From positions 558,001 to 622,000 of the forward strand of contig NZ_CANLOZ010000002.1 in the NCBI RefSeq assembly GCF_947492965.1: a stretch of 64,000 nt of DNA. Reading direction: 5' to 3'. The translations under genes and the position numbers were made by a program. This document shows, in pieces, positions 1-8,742 of this stretch. Numbering within the stretch: position 1 is the first letter of the stretch; the number at the start of each line of letters is the position of its first letter. The notes beneath the pieces are model-generated. The model saw nothing but the letters and a program-made list of their open reading frames with translations, did no database searches and was not told the origin of the DNA. Source of the stretch: an uncultured Aquimarina sp. Lineage in GTDB: Bacteria; Bacteroidota; Bacteroidia; Flavobacteriales; Flavobacteriaceae.

Positions 1-283
1 AAAAAATAACGAAGAACATTTTGCAAAAATTCTTGACGAAGCAAATCAAAAAGATTGCCGACTAAAATATGTTGCCCAATACGAAGATGGGAAAGCAAAA
101 GTAGGGCTGCAACACATTCCAGCGGATCATCCATTTTATAATTTAGAAGGAAGCGATAATATTGTTCTTTTCTACACAGATCGTTATCCAGTGCAACCCC
201 TCATTGTTAAAGGTGCAGGTGCAGGTGCAGAAGTTACTGCTTCTGGTATATTTGCCGATATAATTAGAATTGGTAAAAAGTAA
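1..283 (+). CDS. thrA: Bifunctional aspartokinase/homoserine dehydrogenase, C-terminal end (partial)
   Basis: Only the last 93 codons are in the window; the frame starts at base 2 and stops with TAA at 281-283. The translated tail carries the C-terminal homoserine dehydrogenase signature, with YTDRYPVQPLIVKGAGAGAE followed by VTASGIFADIIRI, which contributes to the NADP/homoserine site. The enzyme catalyses the first and third steps from aspartate to homoserine. It lies 3 bases upstream of thrB in the same operon. Whether the missing N-terminal part is an aspartokinase cannot be seen here; that part of the name follows from the usual ThrA-ThrB-ThrC arrangement in Flavobacteriia. Confidence 0.9.
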   Translation, partial: KNNEEHFAKILDEANQKDCRLKYVAQYEDGKAKVGLQHIPADHPFYNLEGSDNIVLFYTDRYPVQPLIVKGAGAGAEVTASGIFADIIRIGKK

Positions 284-286
284 ACT

Positions 287-1222
287 ATGCAATCACAAAC
301 AAAACGTATAAAAGTATTTGCACCAGCGACAGTAGCTAATTTGTCCTGTGGTTTTGATGTTCTGGGTTGTTGCTTAGATACAGTTGGTGATGAAATGATT
401 GTATCATTATCCTCCGAACCAGGTGTTAGAATCACTAAAATCAAGGGTGCTGATTTACCTTTAGAAACCGATAAAAATGTAGCTGGTGTTGCTGTGAAAG
501 CATTACTTGAAACGTATGAAAAGAATATTGGTGTTGATATAGAAATATACAAAAACATCAAAGCAGGAAGTGGTATCGGAAGTAGTGCTGCTAGTAGTGC
601 CGGTGCTGTTTGGGCTGTTAATTATCTTCTCGATAATCCATTTTCTCCTCATAAATTAGTGGAGTTTGCGATGGAAGGAGAAAAATTAGCAAGTGGTAAT
701 GCTCATGCTGATAACGTTGCTCCTGCCCTTTTGGGAGGGTTTACACTGGTAAGAAGTTATGATCCCTTGGATGTTATAAAACTTCATACACCCAAAGATT
801 TAGTAATGACCGTAATACATCCACAAATAGAAGTAAAAACTTCGGATGCCAGATCTGTCATCAAGCAAAAAGTAACACTAAAGCAGGCTATTCATCAATG
901 GGGTAACGTAGGAGGACTAGTTTCTGGATTATTTACCGAAGATTACGATTTAATTGGACGTAGTTTGGAAGACGTAATTATAGAGCCTATGCGCTCTATC
1001 CTGATTCCAGAATTTAACAACGTAAAAAATGCTGCAATTCAGAATGGTGCACTAGGATGCGGTATTTCTGGATCCGGACCATCAATATTTGCTTTAAGCA
1101 AAGGAATGGATACTGCAAAAAAAGTAGCTGATGCCATCAGAGAGGTATATGCAACGACAGGATTAGATTTTGATATTCATATATCCAAAATAAATAGTGC
1201 CGGAATTAAAATATTAGAGTAA
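287..1222 (+). CDS. thrB: Homoserine kinase
   Basis: A 311-residue GHMP-family kinase, the usual length for ThrB, which phosphorylates homoserine to O-phosphohomoserine for threonine synthase. The N-terminal FAPATVANLSCGFDVLG is the conserved GHMP motif 1. The ATP phosphate-binding loop GSGIGSSAASSAGA is at residues 94-107, and the C-terminal glycine-rich motif GCGISGSGPSIFA is near residue 258. The ATG is 3 bases after the thrA stop, so translation is probably coupled. It is soluble and cytoplasmic. Placement between thrA and thrC makes the assignment firm. Confidence 0.96.
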   Translation: MQSQTKRIKVFAPATVANLSCGFDVLGCCLDTVGDEMIVSLSSEPGVRITKIKGADLPLETDKNVAGVAVKALLETYEKNIGVDIEIYKNIKAGSGIGSSAASSAGAVWAVNYLLDNPFSPHKLVEFAMEGEKLASGNAHADNVAPALLGGFTLVRSYDPLDVIKLHTPKDLVMTVIHPQIEVKTSDARSVIKQKVTLKQAIHQWGNVGGLVSGLFTEDYDLIGRSLEDVIIEPMRSILIPEFNNVKNAAIQNGALGCGISGSGPSIFALSKGMDTAKKVADAIREVYATTGLDFDIHISKINSAGIKILE

Positions 1223-1223
1223 T

Positions 1224-1589
1224 ATGCAAGAAGTAAAAAAAATAGCAACTGGATCTCCTTGGGAAGATATTGTAGGATATTCCAGAGCGATTAAAATAGG
1301 AAACATCATTGAAGTTTCAGGAACTACTGCTCCAGGTGCAAATGAATATGAACAAACAGTGGCTATTATCGAGGCTGTAAAAAAAGTGTTGTCTCAGTTA
1401 GACGCTGATTTGTCTAATGTAATACGAACTAGAATCTATTGTACTGATATTACCAAATGGGAAGATATCGGAAAAGCACATGGAGAATATTTTGGAGATA
1501 TAAAACCGGTTACTGCCATGGTGGAAGTATCAAAATTAATCGACCCTAATATTTTGGTAGAGATAGAATTTTCTGCTTTACTTAATTAA
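1224..1589 (+). CDS. Rid-family protein (YjgF/YER057c/UK114) lacking the catalytic arginine
   Basis: A 121-residue single-domain protein with the Rid fold pattern: the central VSGTTAPG, the DLSNVIRTRIYCTDI block and the C-terminal VEIEFSALL strand. Rid proteins form trimers; RidA itself hydrolyses reactive enamine/imine intermediates formed by PLP enzymes such as threonine dehydratase. In RidA the catalytic arginine precedes the S-C-V-E-V motif; here the aligned stretch is PVTAMVEV, so threonine 97 replaces it. It is therefore unlikely to be a standard deaminase and may belong to one of the Rid subgroups of other function. It starts one base after thrB and precedes thrC, so it is co-transcribed with threonine biosynthesis. 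Confidence 0.88.
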   Translation: MQEVKKIATGSPWEDIVGYSRAIKIGNIIEVSGTTAPGANEYEQTVAIIEAVKKVLSQLDADLSNVIRTRIYCTDITKWEDIGKAHGEYFGDIKPVTAMVEVSKLIDPNILVEIEFSALLN

Positions 1590-1604
1590 ATAAATAGCAT
1601 ATTC

Positions 1605-2894
1605 ATGCAGTATTATAGTTTACATCATAACGCCCCAAAGGTATCTTTTTCTGAGGCTGTTATAAAAGGATTAGCTCCTGATAAAGGATTATATTTTCCA
1701 GAAACCATTACTCCTCTACCCGATTCCTTTTTTAAAAATATTGAGAACCTAGATGAAGTGGAAATAGGGTATCAAACTATCAAACAATTTGTTGGGGATG
1801 AAATTCCTGAAACTGAACTAAGAGAGATTCTAAAAGATGTTCTAAGTTTTGAATTTCCAGTGGTTGATATTTCTGAAAACATCGGTACATTGGAGCTTTT
1901 TCATGGTCCTACAATGGCTTTTAAAGATGTTGGAGCACGATTTATGGCCAGGTGCCTTGGATATTTTAATAAGAATAATGAAAATAAAGTTACTGTTTTA
2001 GTAGCTACATCTGGTGATACTGGTGGTGCTGTAGCACAAGGGTTTTTAGGTGTAAAAGGTGTTGACGTTGTTATTCTCTATCCATCAGGAAAAGTAAGTG
2101 ACATACAAGAAAGACAATTAACCACATTAGGTCAAAATATAACCGCACTAGAAGTTGATGGTGTTTTTGATGATTGTCAGGATATGGTTAAAAAAGCTTT
2201 TCTGGATACCAGTATTACGGATCATATGCAATTGACTTCAGCTAACTCTATTAATATAGCAAGGTGGTTACCGCAATTATTCTATTTCGTTTTTGCTTAC
2301 AAACAATTAAAATCCAAAGGTAAAGATATTGTGTTTTCTGTACCTAGTGGTAATTTTGGGAACATCTGTGCTGGTATTGTAGCAAGTAAATTAGGCCTTC
2401 CTGTGAAACATTTTGTTGCTTCTACAAATGTAAATGATACCGTAGTACGCTATATGGATACAGAGAAATACGAACCTACTGCCTCTAAAGCTACAATCTC
2501 CAATGCCATGGACGTGGGAAATCCAAGTAATTTCATTAGGATACAACAATTATTCAATAATAATTTCAACTCGCTTAAAGGTGATTTTTCTGCTTATAGC
2601 TTCAATGATGTATTGACCAAAGAAGCCATGAAAGAAATCTATAAAAAGTCTAATTATATTGCAGATCCACATGGAGCTGTTGGTTATTTAGGACTCAAAT
2701 CCTATGGCCTTAATGAGAATGAATATGGTGTTTTTCTAGAAACTGCACATCCAGTTAAGTTTTTAGACATAGTAGAAAACACATTAGATCTCAATGTTGA
2801 GATACCGAAACAAATCCAAAAAGTACTGAATAAAGAAAAAGTGAGTATTAAAACGAATGATTATAGTAAACTAAAAGAGTTCCTTCTTAGCTAA
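1605..2894 (+). CDS. thrC: Threonine synthase
   Basis: A 429-residue fold type II PLP enzyme that converts O-phosphohomoserine to threonine. The PLP-binding lysine is K107 in FHGPTMAFKDVGARF. The loops ATSGDTGGAVAQGF and FSVPSGNFGNICAG bind the cofactor phosphate and substrate. N-terminal YYSLHHNAPKVSFSEAVIKG is typical of the longer bacterial ThrC class. It is the last gene of the operon, 15 bases behind the Rid-like gene. A hairpin overlapping its stop codon probably ends the transcript. Confidence 0.96.
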   Translation: MQYYSLHHNAPKVSFSEAVIKGLAPDKGLYFPETITPLPDSFFKNIENLDEVEIGYQTIKQFVGDEIPETELREILKDVLSFEFPVVDISENIGTLELFHGPTMAFKDVGARFMARCLGYFNKNNENKVTVLVATSGDTGGAVAQGFLGVKGVDVVILYPSGKVSDIQERQLTTLGQNITALEVDGVFDDCQDMVKKAFLDTSITDHMQLTSANSINIARWLPQLFYFVFAYKQLKSKGKDIVFSVPSGNFGNICAGIVASKLGLPVKHFVASTNVNDTVVRYMDTEKYEPTASKATISNAMDVGNPSNFIRIQQLFNNNFNSLKGDFSAYSFNDVLTKEAMKEIYKKSNYIADPHGAVGYLGLKSYGLNENEYGVFLETAHPVKFLDIVENTLDLNVEIPKQIQKVLNKEKVSIKTNDYSKLKEFLLS

Positions 2895-2903
2895 GGAACT
2901 CTT
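2875..2903 (+). terminator. Hairpin at the end of the threonine operon
   Basis: The 11-base arms AAGAGTTCCTT (2875-2885) and AAGGAACTCTT (2893-2903) are perfect inverted repeats that overlap the thrC stop codon. The downstream sequence is not a clean T-run, so this may be an attenuating or RNA-stabilising hairpin rather than a strict intrinsic terminator. Confidence 0.5.
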
Positions 2904-2953
2904 CTGCATATTATGAAATTATCCGGTTCTTTAAATTTCGTGCACTAAAAGTA

Positions 2954-3847
2954 TTAGTAGATTTTTTTAGCAAACGATTTCATCACCTTGTACACAATGT
3001 ACGATGTGGATGCTAAATATTTAAAGTTTACTGTAGTGTACTTATCCTCTGCCTGACGAACATAAGGAGAATTATCACCATTCATTAATTCTGCAGTAAT
3101 TGTAATCGTTTCATACCCTAACTTAGAAAAAATCTTTGATTCCGGTGTAGATACTCTTCTTTTAAAAACGGGTACTCCAGATTCCAATCTATATGCAGAC
3201 TCTAAACTGATGTTAGAGGACAATAATTCTATTGCTCTATCTTCGTCATTATCCCATCCTACATAATCGGCTCGGTGCATAGAGGTTACATTATACTTGT
3301 CTTCTTTTAGTTTCTTCACAAACATTCTGCAACCAATCATATTTGTTTCTTGCTGGTCGAAGAATACGACGATAAAATTAACCTTTCTTTCTTCCAATTT
3401 AGCAATCTCTCTGGCTACATATAAGGCAAGAGCAACTCCAGTAGCATTATGAACAGCTCCAGGACTTCCTTTTGCGGTATCATAATGCGCGGTTAGTACG
3501 ACATACTCGTCACTACCATTGGTAGCTGGAATTTCTGTATATATATTAGTGCCATTATACGAATTACCTTTCTTATCCTGTACATTATAAGCATTCTTTA
3601 AAGGTTTTAATCCAATACCTTTAAGGTAATCAGACAAATAATCAGCTGTAATTCGTCTCTCAGATGGGGTAGCTCGACTAGAAAGTTTCTTTTTTCCTTT
3701 TATCGGTTCATGTCCTGTTAATTTCCCTACAATATCTTTCTGAACATTAATAATTGCAGCTTCTTCCTGATCTGTTAGGGCTTGTGCCATAGAAATTTGT
3801 GCACAAAAAATAAATAATAGTAATATTTTAAACGTATATAACTTCAT
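2954..3847 (-). CDS. M28-family peptidase-like protein with degenerate metal site, secreted
   Basis: A 297-residue protein with an N-terminal signal peptide (cleavage after about residue 22). It has the M28 aminopeptidase scaffold: AHYDT (H121, D123), GAVHNATG, VVFFDQQET and the ending NSPYVRQAEDKY. In active M28 enzymes the second motif supplies a bridging aspartate, but here histidine 133 occupies it. The general-base glutamate of the E-E pair is glutamine 166. The last metal histidine (usually PYYH-type) is arginine 264. Three essential positions are thus altered, so peptidase activity is doubtful and a binding role is possible. It is convergent with the thr operon and transcribed alone. 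Confidence 0.85.
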   Translation of the reverse strand: MKLYTFKILLLFIFCAQISMAQALTDQEEAAIINVQKDIVGKLTGHEPIKGKKKLSSRATPSERRITADYLSDYLKGIGLKPLKNAYNVQDKKGNSYNGTNIYTEIPATNGSDEYVVLTAHYDTAKGSPGAVHNATGVALALYVAREIAKLEERKVNFIVVFFDQQETNMIGCRMFVKKLKEDKYNVTSMHRADYVGWDNDEDRAIELLSSNISLESAYRLESGVPVFKRRVSTPESKIFSKLGYETITITAELMNGDNSPYVRQAEDKYTTVNFKYLASTSYIVYKVMKSFAKKIY

Positions 3848-3956
3848 TTTTTGTTTTTTGTATTCTTAATTTTTTCCTTCCTTTTAACAAATTTATAAAA
3901 ATCAATAAATATTTTTACAATTAGTATTTTTATTCCCTAAAATAATTGTTTTTAAT

Positions 3957-4547
3957 ATGACTTTTTCAAAAATCATACCATTTTTTATACTATTATTGTT
4001 TGTAATCATCGGATGTACAGACAGTAATACCTCTTCTAACCCACTTAAGGCGCCTGATAACTGGAGAAAGGAAACAATAGAATTTCCGTTATCGTTTGCA
4101 CCTTCACTTACTTATAAAGGTACTGAATATGTGCGATTTGCACCAGGCTGGGGGAAAAAAGATGCAGAAGATTACTTTACATATGCATTTTTGTGGTATT
4201 TAGATGAAGTTCCAACCTTATCCAGTAAGATTTTGGAATCTGAATTAGAAACATATTTTAATGGTTTAATGGGTGTGGTTTCTGGATCCAAAGACACAAC
4301 TACTTCTTCAATTCCAACATCTAAAGCTTTTTTCGAGAAACTCGATGAAACATCGTATGCGGGTAAAGTAATAACACATGATGCTTTTACAACAAAAAAA
4401 GAAGTTACTCTAAATGTTATTGCTAAATATTCAGCTTGTCCTGAACTGGAGAAACATCTGGTATTATTTAAATTTTCTCCTAAAAAAGTAGATCATCCTG
4501 TTTGGTCTAAATTAGAAAACATCCAAATAGACTTAGATTGTAAATAA
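3957..4547 (+). CDS. Hypothetical lipoprotein
   Basis: A 196-residue protein with a clear lipoprotein signal: a hydrophobic stretch at residues 7-18 and lipobox VIIGC with lipidated Cys20. The mature part contains WGKKDAEDYFTYAFLWYLD and ends in a Cys-containing tail. I do not recognise the family, though small lipoproteins of this size and pattern are common in Flavobacteriaceae. It is divergent from the M28-like gene across a 109-base AT-rich spacer and lies 88 bases upstream of the ATP-grasp gene, so it could be transcribed with that cassette. Confidence 0.8.
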   Translation: MTFSKIIPFFILLLFVIIGCTDSNTSSNPLKAPDNWRKETIEFPLSFAPSLTYKGTEYVRFAPGWGKKDAEDYFTYAFLWYLDEVPTLSSKILESELETYFNGLMGVVSGSKDTTTSSIPTSKAFFEKLDETSYAGKVITHDAFTTKKEVTLNVIAKYSACPELEKHLVLFKFSPKKVDHPVWSKLENIQIDLDCK

Positions 4548-4635
4548 TACGGAGATCTTTTATAAAATTATGTGTCTTTTTAAATCATCTAAGCATAAAT
4601 TTTACTATTTTTCTTTTCTAAAATTTTTATAACTC

Positions 4636-5667
4636 ATGAACGTTTGTTTTCTAATGTATCCTTGGGAGGAAATTAACCCTGAAAAGGATACCAGTCTTAC
4701 GTTAATTCACGAATTCGCAAAGCGAAAACATGGGGTAGCTATGGCTACGCCTTCTAATTTAACCATCAGAGATAGTGTAACATATTCTTTTTGTAAAGTA
4801 TTAAATAGACAAGAAAAGATATCATCCTCAATGAAGTCTTTTTACACCAAAGCTACCTTTAGAGATGAAATGCTGCCTTTGGCGGGCTTTGATGTTATTA
4901 TTTTGAGAAGTAACCCTCCTCTAGATATGATTATGCTTAATTTTTTGGATTCCATTAAGGATGATGTCTTTATCATGAACGATATTGATGGTATCAGAAG
5001 ATCTAATAACAAGCTCTATACAGCGGCTTTTGATGATATAGATACTCATTTTATTCCAAAAACTCATGTCACAAAAAATAAGGATTACTTGATAAAGATG
5101 ATCAAGGAATCCCCAAACGATAAAATGATTCTTAAACCTCTTAATGGTTTTGGTGGTTCGGGTGTGATCTTAATAGAAAAAAGAGCCATGAGTAGTATTC
5201 GGTCCTTGCTAGATTTTTATATTGATAACAAGGATGGTACGACAAATTATGTAATTCTACAGGACTATATTGAAGGAGCAGATCAAGGCGATGTTAGAAT
5301 ATTAATTCTCAATGGAAAACCTATTGGTGCTATGAGAAGAGTCCCTGCAGAAGACGATCATCGATCCAATGTCACAGCTGGTGGATCTGTTGTAAAACAT
5401 TCGTTAACTAAACAGGAAAAAGAATTATGTAGACTCATAGGGCCGAAACTGGTAAAAGACGGTTTGTACTTCGTTGGTATAGATGTAATTAACGGTATGC
5501 TAGTAGAGGTTAATGTAATGAGTCCAGGCGGTATTACCTATATCAATAAAAAATATAAGGTTAGATTACAGGAGAAAGTCGTTGATTTTATTGAAGACAA
5601 GGTTGTACAACGAGTAAATCGATTTGATAGAAAAGCCAAACTAAGAAAAACTGTTGATGATGCTTAG
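4636..5667 (+). CDS. GshB/RimK-like ATP-grasp ligase
   Basis: A 343-residue ATP-grasp enzyme close to prokaryotic glutathione synthetase. The N-terminus MNVCFLMYPWEEINPEKDTS matches the GshB N-domain pattern. KMILKPLNGFGGSGVILIE is the ATP-grasp glycine-rich loop, DQGDVRILILNGKPIGAMRR the central block, and VEVNVMSPGG the Mg-binding end. Such enzymes join an amine to an acyl phosphate. No gamma-glutamylcysteine synthetase neighbour is seen, so glutathione synthesis is not established. Its stop codon overlaps the start of the next gene, and a DUF1704 gene follows, suggesting a peptide or amino-acid conjugate as substrate. Confidence 0.88.
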   Translation: MNVCFLMYPWEEINPEKDTSLTLIHEFAKRKHGVAMATPSNLTIRDSVTYSFCKVLNRQEKISSSMKSFYTKATFRDEMLPLAGFDVIILRSNPPLDMIMLNFLDSIKDDVFIMNDIDGIRRSNNKLYTAAFDDIDTHFIPKTHVTKNKDYLIKMIKESPNDKMILKPLNGFGGSGVILIEKRAMSSIRSLLDFYIDNKDGTTNYVILQDYIEGADQGDVRILILNGKPIGAMRRVPAEDDHRSNVTAGGSVVKHSLTKQEKELCRLIGPKLVKDGLYFVGIDVINGMLVEVNVMSPGGITYINKKYKVRLQEKVVDFIEDKVVQRVNRFDRKAKLRKTVDDA

Positions 5668-6496
5668 ATTGTCTGTCTCAGAAATCATTTCTAGAATAAA
5701 AGCGGAAGAACTTTTTCATGCAGTAACAGAAGATTATTCTTTTACGATAAAAATAGATTCTTACGCCTATTATATCTGTGCTGCAGTTCATGATGGACAT
5801 CAATTTAGAAAAGAACTTTGGGAGAATTGTATTCATACAGAATATGAACGTTGGTATGAAGAAGATCCTGCTACCAAACAAATGATAGCAACTCATCCGA
5901 TTGTTATAGCTGGATGTGATTCTAGATTTGAGTATGATTTAAATAGAGATCCCGAAAATGCTATTTATGAAGACGCTTGGGGTAAACAACTATGGAAAGA
6001 GCCTTTATCCAAACAAGAAAAAGATATTTCTTTACGAAAACATCAAAATTTCTATTCAGTAGTACACGAACTTGTTCATAAAATTGAGTCAAGATATGGT
6101 GCTGCTATAGTGTATGATATGCACTCTTACAATTGGAAACGTTGGGATCGTGAAGTACCTATTGTAAATTTAGGAACAAAAAATATTGATAACGAGCGTT
6201 TTGGTTCTTTTGCCTCTTCTTGGTGTGATAGTCTATCAAATATTAAATTACCTTACCACACCCAAACTACTGCAGCCATCAATGATACTTTCCAAGGAAA
6301 TGGTTACTTCCTGAAATATATCACCCATCATTTCAATAACACCTTGGTATTAGCGACAGAATTTTCTAAAATTTATTGTGATGAAATGAAATATGTACTA
6401 TATCCAGAAGTAGTAGAATCTATTGAAAAAGAACTCCAAGTAAGGATACCGGAGCACGCCGCCTCATTTTATAAAAGCTTTATTGACCTAAAGTAG
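5657..6496 (+). CDS. N-formylglutamate amidohydrolase-like protein
   Basis: About 279 residues, starting at tandem ATGs (5657, 5660) that overlap the end of the ATP-grasp gene by 11 bases. The FGase pattern is visible: VHDGHQF near residue 45, a D-R/RDP pair near residues 89-99, and AIVYDMHSYNWKR near 151-163, where Asp and His are the likely zinc ligands. Family enzymes hydrolyse N-acyl or N-formyl glutamate amide bonds. The overlap with its neighbours and the lack of any hut genes argue against a histidine-degradation role. A role in processing the product of the adjacent ligase is inferred. Confidence 0.8.
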   Translation: MMLRLSVSEIISRIKAEELFHAVTEDYSFTIKIDSYAYYICAAVHDGHQFRKELWENCIHTEYERWYEEDPATKQMIATHPIVIAGCDSRFEYDLNRDPENAIYEDAWGKQLWKEPLSKQEKDISLRKHQNFYSVVHELVHKIESRYGAAIVYDMHSYNWKRWDREVPIVNLGTKNIDNERFGSFASSWCDSLSNIKLPYHTQTTAAINDTFQGNGYFLKYITHHFNNTLVLATEFSKIYCDEMKYVLYPEVVESIEKELQVRIPEHAASFYKSFIDLK

Positions 6497-6547
6497 TGTA
6501 TCTCACAACTTAATCTATTATTTTTGCATTCTAGTTAAAAACAAGAT

Positions 6548-7705
6548 ATGATAGGAGATGTTGTCGACACCTATACAGATTTATTCAAAATTGATCAAAA
6601 TCTGGATCGATTAGTAAAGAATATTGAACTTCTTAACTACCTTAATCCTTTAAATATAGAGCAAGAAAAGAAAAGTTTTTTTGCTTGTAAATACCGCTTT
6701 AACCCTAGCTTCAACTATCGGAAAATCAAATTTGATCCATATCGATTGCAAAGATTATTTTTTAATCAACGACTAGAGAGAATTGAAGACGATGAAATTC
6801 GTAAACTTTTTCAGGATATTATTTATGAATATTCTGGATTGATCCAGTGCATAGAGACGATCGGTAGTGGAAAAAATTTCTATTATAATTCGTTAAAAGT
6901 ATTTGGTACTCCTAAAGAACGTGATGTAGAAAACGCAAGGTTTATTCTTCATTTCGAAGATGAAGATCCAGGTGAATCCATGCAAAAAAAGCATTCTGCA
7001 ACCGACGCAGAGAAATACTTCAGAAAGTTCTCAGAAAGATATGATTTTGACTTTACTATTAAAAAGTCTACAAACATCTCTGCCTCTGCTATGGTATTAA
7101 ATGCTTCGGAAACGCTATTATTAAAGAAAAACTACCAGTTTAGTGATAATGAACTTCAGGTACTCGCCAATCATGAAATTGGTGTTCATATGGTGACCAC
7201 TTTTAATGGAAAAAGTCAACCATTAAAAATATTTTCTAACGGTTTTGTAAATAATACAGAAACACAAGAAGGTTTGGCTGTTTTTAGCGAATATATGTCT
7301 GGATGTCTTACACTAAAGCGTATGAAAGAATTAGCCTATCGTGTAATCGCAGCAGATAGTTTAATCAAAGGATATGACTTTAAAGATACATTTGATTTAC
7401 TATATAGTCAATACAAGTTAGATCGTGAAGCGGCATGGCAAATCACATTACGAGCTCATAGGGGTGGTGGATTTACCAAAGACTACTTATACCTCACGGG
7501 ACTTAAAAAAATATACGATTATTATCATAATAATGAAGACATCGGTCTTCTATTAACGGGTAAAGTAACCTTAGAAAACAAACAACATATCAGCAAGTTA
7601 CAAGATTTAGGATTAGCAAATAGAGGTACGCATATTACCGATTCCTTTGCCAAAAATCTAAATACTAATAAAAAGCTGGATTTTATACTGAGCAACTTAA
7701 AATAA
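6548..7705 (+). CDS. DUF1704 / MATCAP-like metallopeptidase (QEGLA-motif protein)
   Basis: A 385-residue protein with the gluzincin-type motif HEIGVH at residues 209-214 and the diagnostic QEGLA motif at 240-244. In the family, the two histidines and the QEGLA glutamate bind zinc, and the HE glutamate is the base. The eukaryotic relatives (MATCAP1/KIAA0895L) remove the C-terminal tyrosine of tubulin, so the fold is a carboxypeptidase. Bacterial members are often labelled 'flavohemoglobin expression-modulating', a name without mechanism. It is 51 bases after the FGase-like gene in the same orientation. All metal-site residues are intact. No signal peptide, so cytoplasmic. Confidence 0.87.
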   Translation: MIGDVVDTYTDLFKIDQNLDRLVKNIELLNYLNPLNIEQEKKSFFACKYRFNPSFNYRKIKFDPYRLQRLFFNQRLERIEDDEIRKLFQDIIYEYSGLIQCIETIGSGKNFYYNSLKVFGTPKERDVENARFILHFEDEDPGESMQKKHSATDAEKYFRKFSERYDFDFTIKKSTNISASAMVLNASETLLLKKNYQFSDNELQVLANHEIGVHMVTTFNGKSQPLKIFSNGFVNNTETQEGLAVFSEYMSGCLTLKRMKELAYRVIAADSLIKGYDFKDTFDLLYSQYKLDREAAWQITLRAHRGGGFTKDYLYLTGLKKIYDYYHNNEDIGLLLTGKVTLENKQHISKLQDLGLANRGTHITDSFAKNLNTNKKLDFILSNLK

Positions 7706-7786
7706 ATTATACAGTAGATTTGAGGAATGGTTTTTTGTAAGTACTAAGAATAACTACTATCTTACAGATACCTAAAATCTCATTCT

Positions 7787-8716
7787 ATGAAAATTGCCTT
7801 TCAATTTGCTATAGCCTGTATTCTTTTTGGATGTATTTCTTCTAATAAAGAGCCACAAATAATTTCTAATAAAGTCGCTGATACTTCTAAATTAGATCAA
7901 ACAAAAAAATCGATTGAAAGCCCTATTGCTGATACTTTAGTAGTCTCAAAAGATACTATTAACGAAAAGATTACAGATACAATTCTAAAAGAGACTCCTG
8001 CACAAGCTGAAGCTATAAAAACCGAAGTAAAGAAAACTAGCAAAAAGAAAGAGAACAAAGTTGTAAAAGTTAGACCAGATCATAGCATTTGGGATCAACT
8101 TACAAAAAAGTATGTATCCTCCTCTGGCAAAGTAAATTATAGAGGATTTAAATCTAATATTTCTAAAATTGAAGAATACTTAGCGCATCTTCAAAAAACC
8201 TATCCCAAAAATGACTGGACTAAAAATGAAAAACTGGCATATTGGTTTAATCTCTATAACGCTTCAACCATTCAGTTGGTAGCAAGTTCTTATCCTGTAA
8301 AAAGTATCAAAAACATCAACTCAGGGAAACCATGGGATAAAAAATTTATTAAATCTGGTAGTAAGGTATATTCTTTAAACCAAATAGAAAATACCATCGT
8401 ACGTCCTAATTTTAATGAACCTAGATTGCATGTAGCTTTTAACTGTGCCGCAGTTTCTTGTCCCAAATTATTAAAAGGAGCCTTTTTCCCATCTAAGCTA
8501 AATTATCAATTAGAAACACTTTCTAGAAGCTGGATTAATGATACTTCTAAAAACAAAATTGGATCAGATAAGATAGTAATTAGTAAAATATTCGAATGGT
8601 ATGCTGTAGATTTTAAGAAAGGTGTCATACCATTTATCAATCGTTATGCTATTACAAAGGCTAATGAATCTGCGAATATTGAATATTTAGAATACAATTG
8701 GAAATTAAATGATTAG
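7787..8716 (+). CDS. DUF547 lipoprotein
   Basis: A 309-residue lipoprotein with lipobox ILFGC at residue 16, then a low-complexity Ser/Thr/Lys linker to about residue 100. A DUF547 domain follows, with WFNLYNASTIQLV and HVAFNCAAVSCPKL as its conserved blocks (the paired cysteines in the second are typical). DUF547 proteins are exported and of unknown function. It follows the DUF1704 gene after 81 bases in the same direction but may have its own promoter. Confidence 0.88.
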   Translation: MKIAFQFAIACILFGCISSNKEPQIISNKVADTSKLDQTKKSIESPIADTLVVSKDTINEKITDTILKETPAQAEAIKTEVKKTSKKKENKVVKVRPDHSIWDQLTKKYVSSSGKVNYRGFKSNISKIEEYLAHLQKTYPKNDWTKNEKLAYWFNLYNASTIQLVASSYPVKSIKNINSGKPWDKKFIKSGSKVYSLNQIENTIVRPNFNEPRLHVAFNCAAVSCPKLLKGAFFPSKLNYQLETLSRSWINDTSKNKIGSDKIVISKIFEWYAVDFKKGVIPFINRYAITKANESANIEYLEYNWKLND

Positions 8717-8742
8717 TTGATACTAAAAAATAGAATTTCAGT

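Noticed and set aside
184..561. A 125-codon minus-strand frame
   Set aside because: Antisense to the end of thrA and the start of thrB, both firmly identified.
4636..5667. Calling the ATP-grasp gene gshB (glutathione synthetase)
   Set aside because: Sequence resembles GshB, but the operon context (FGase-like and DUF1704 genes) and lack of a gshA neighbour leave the substrate open.
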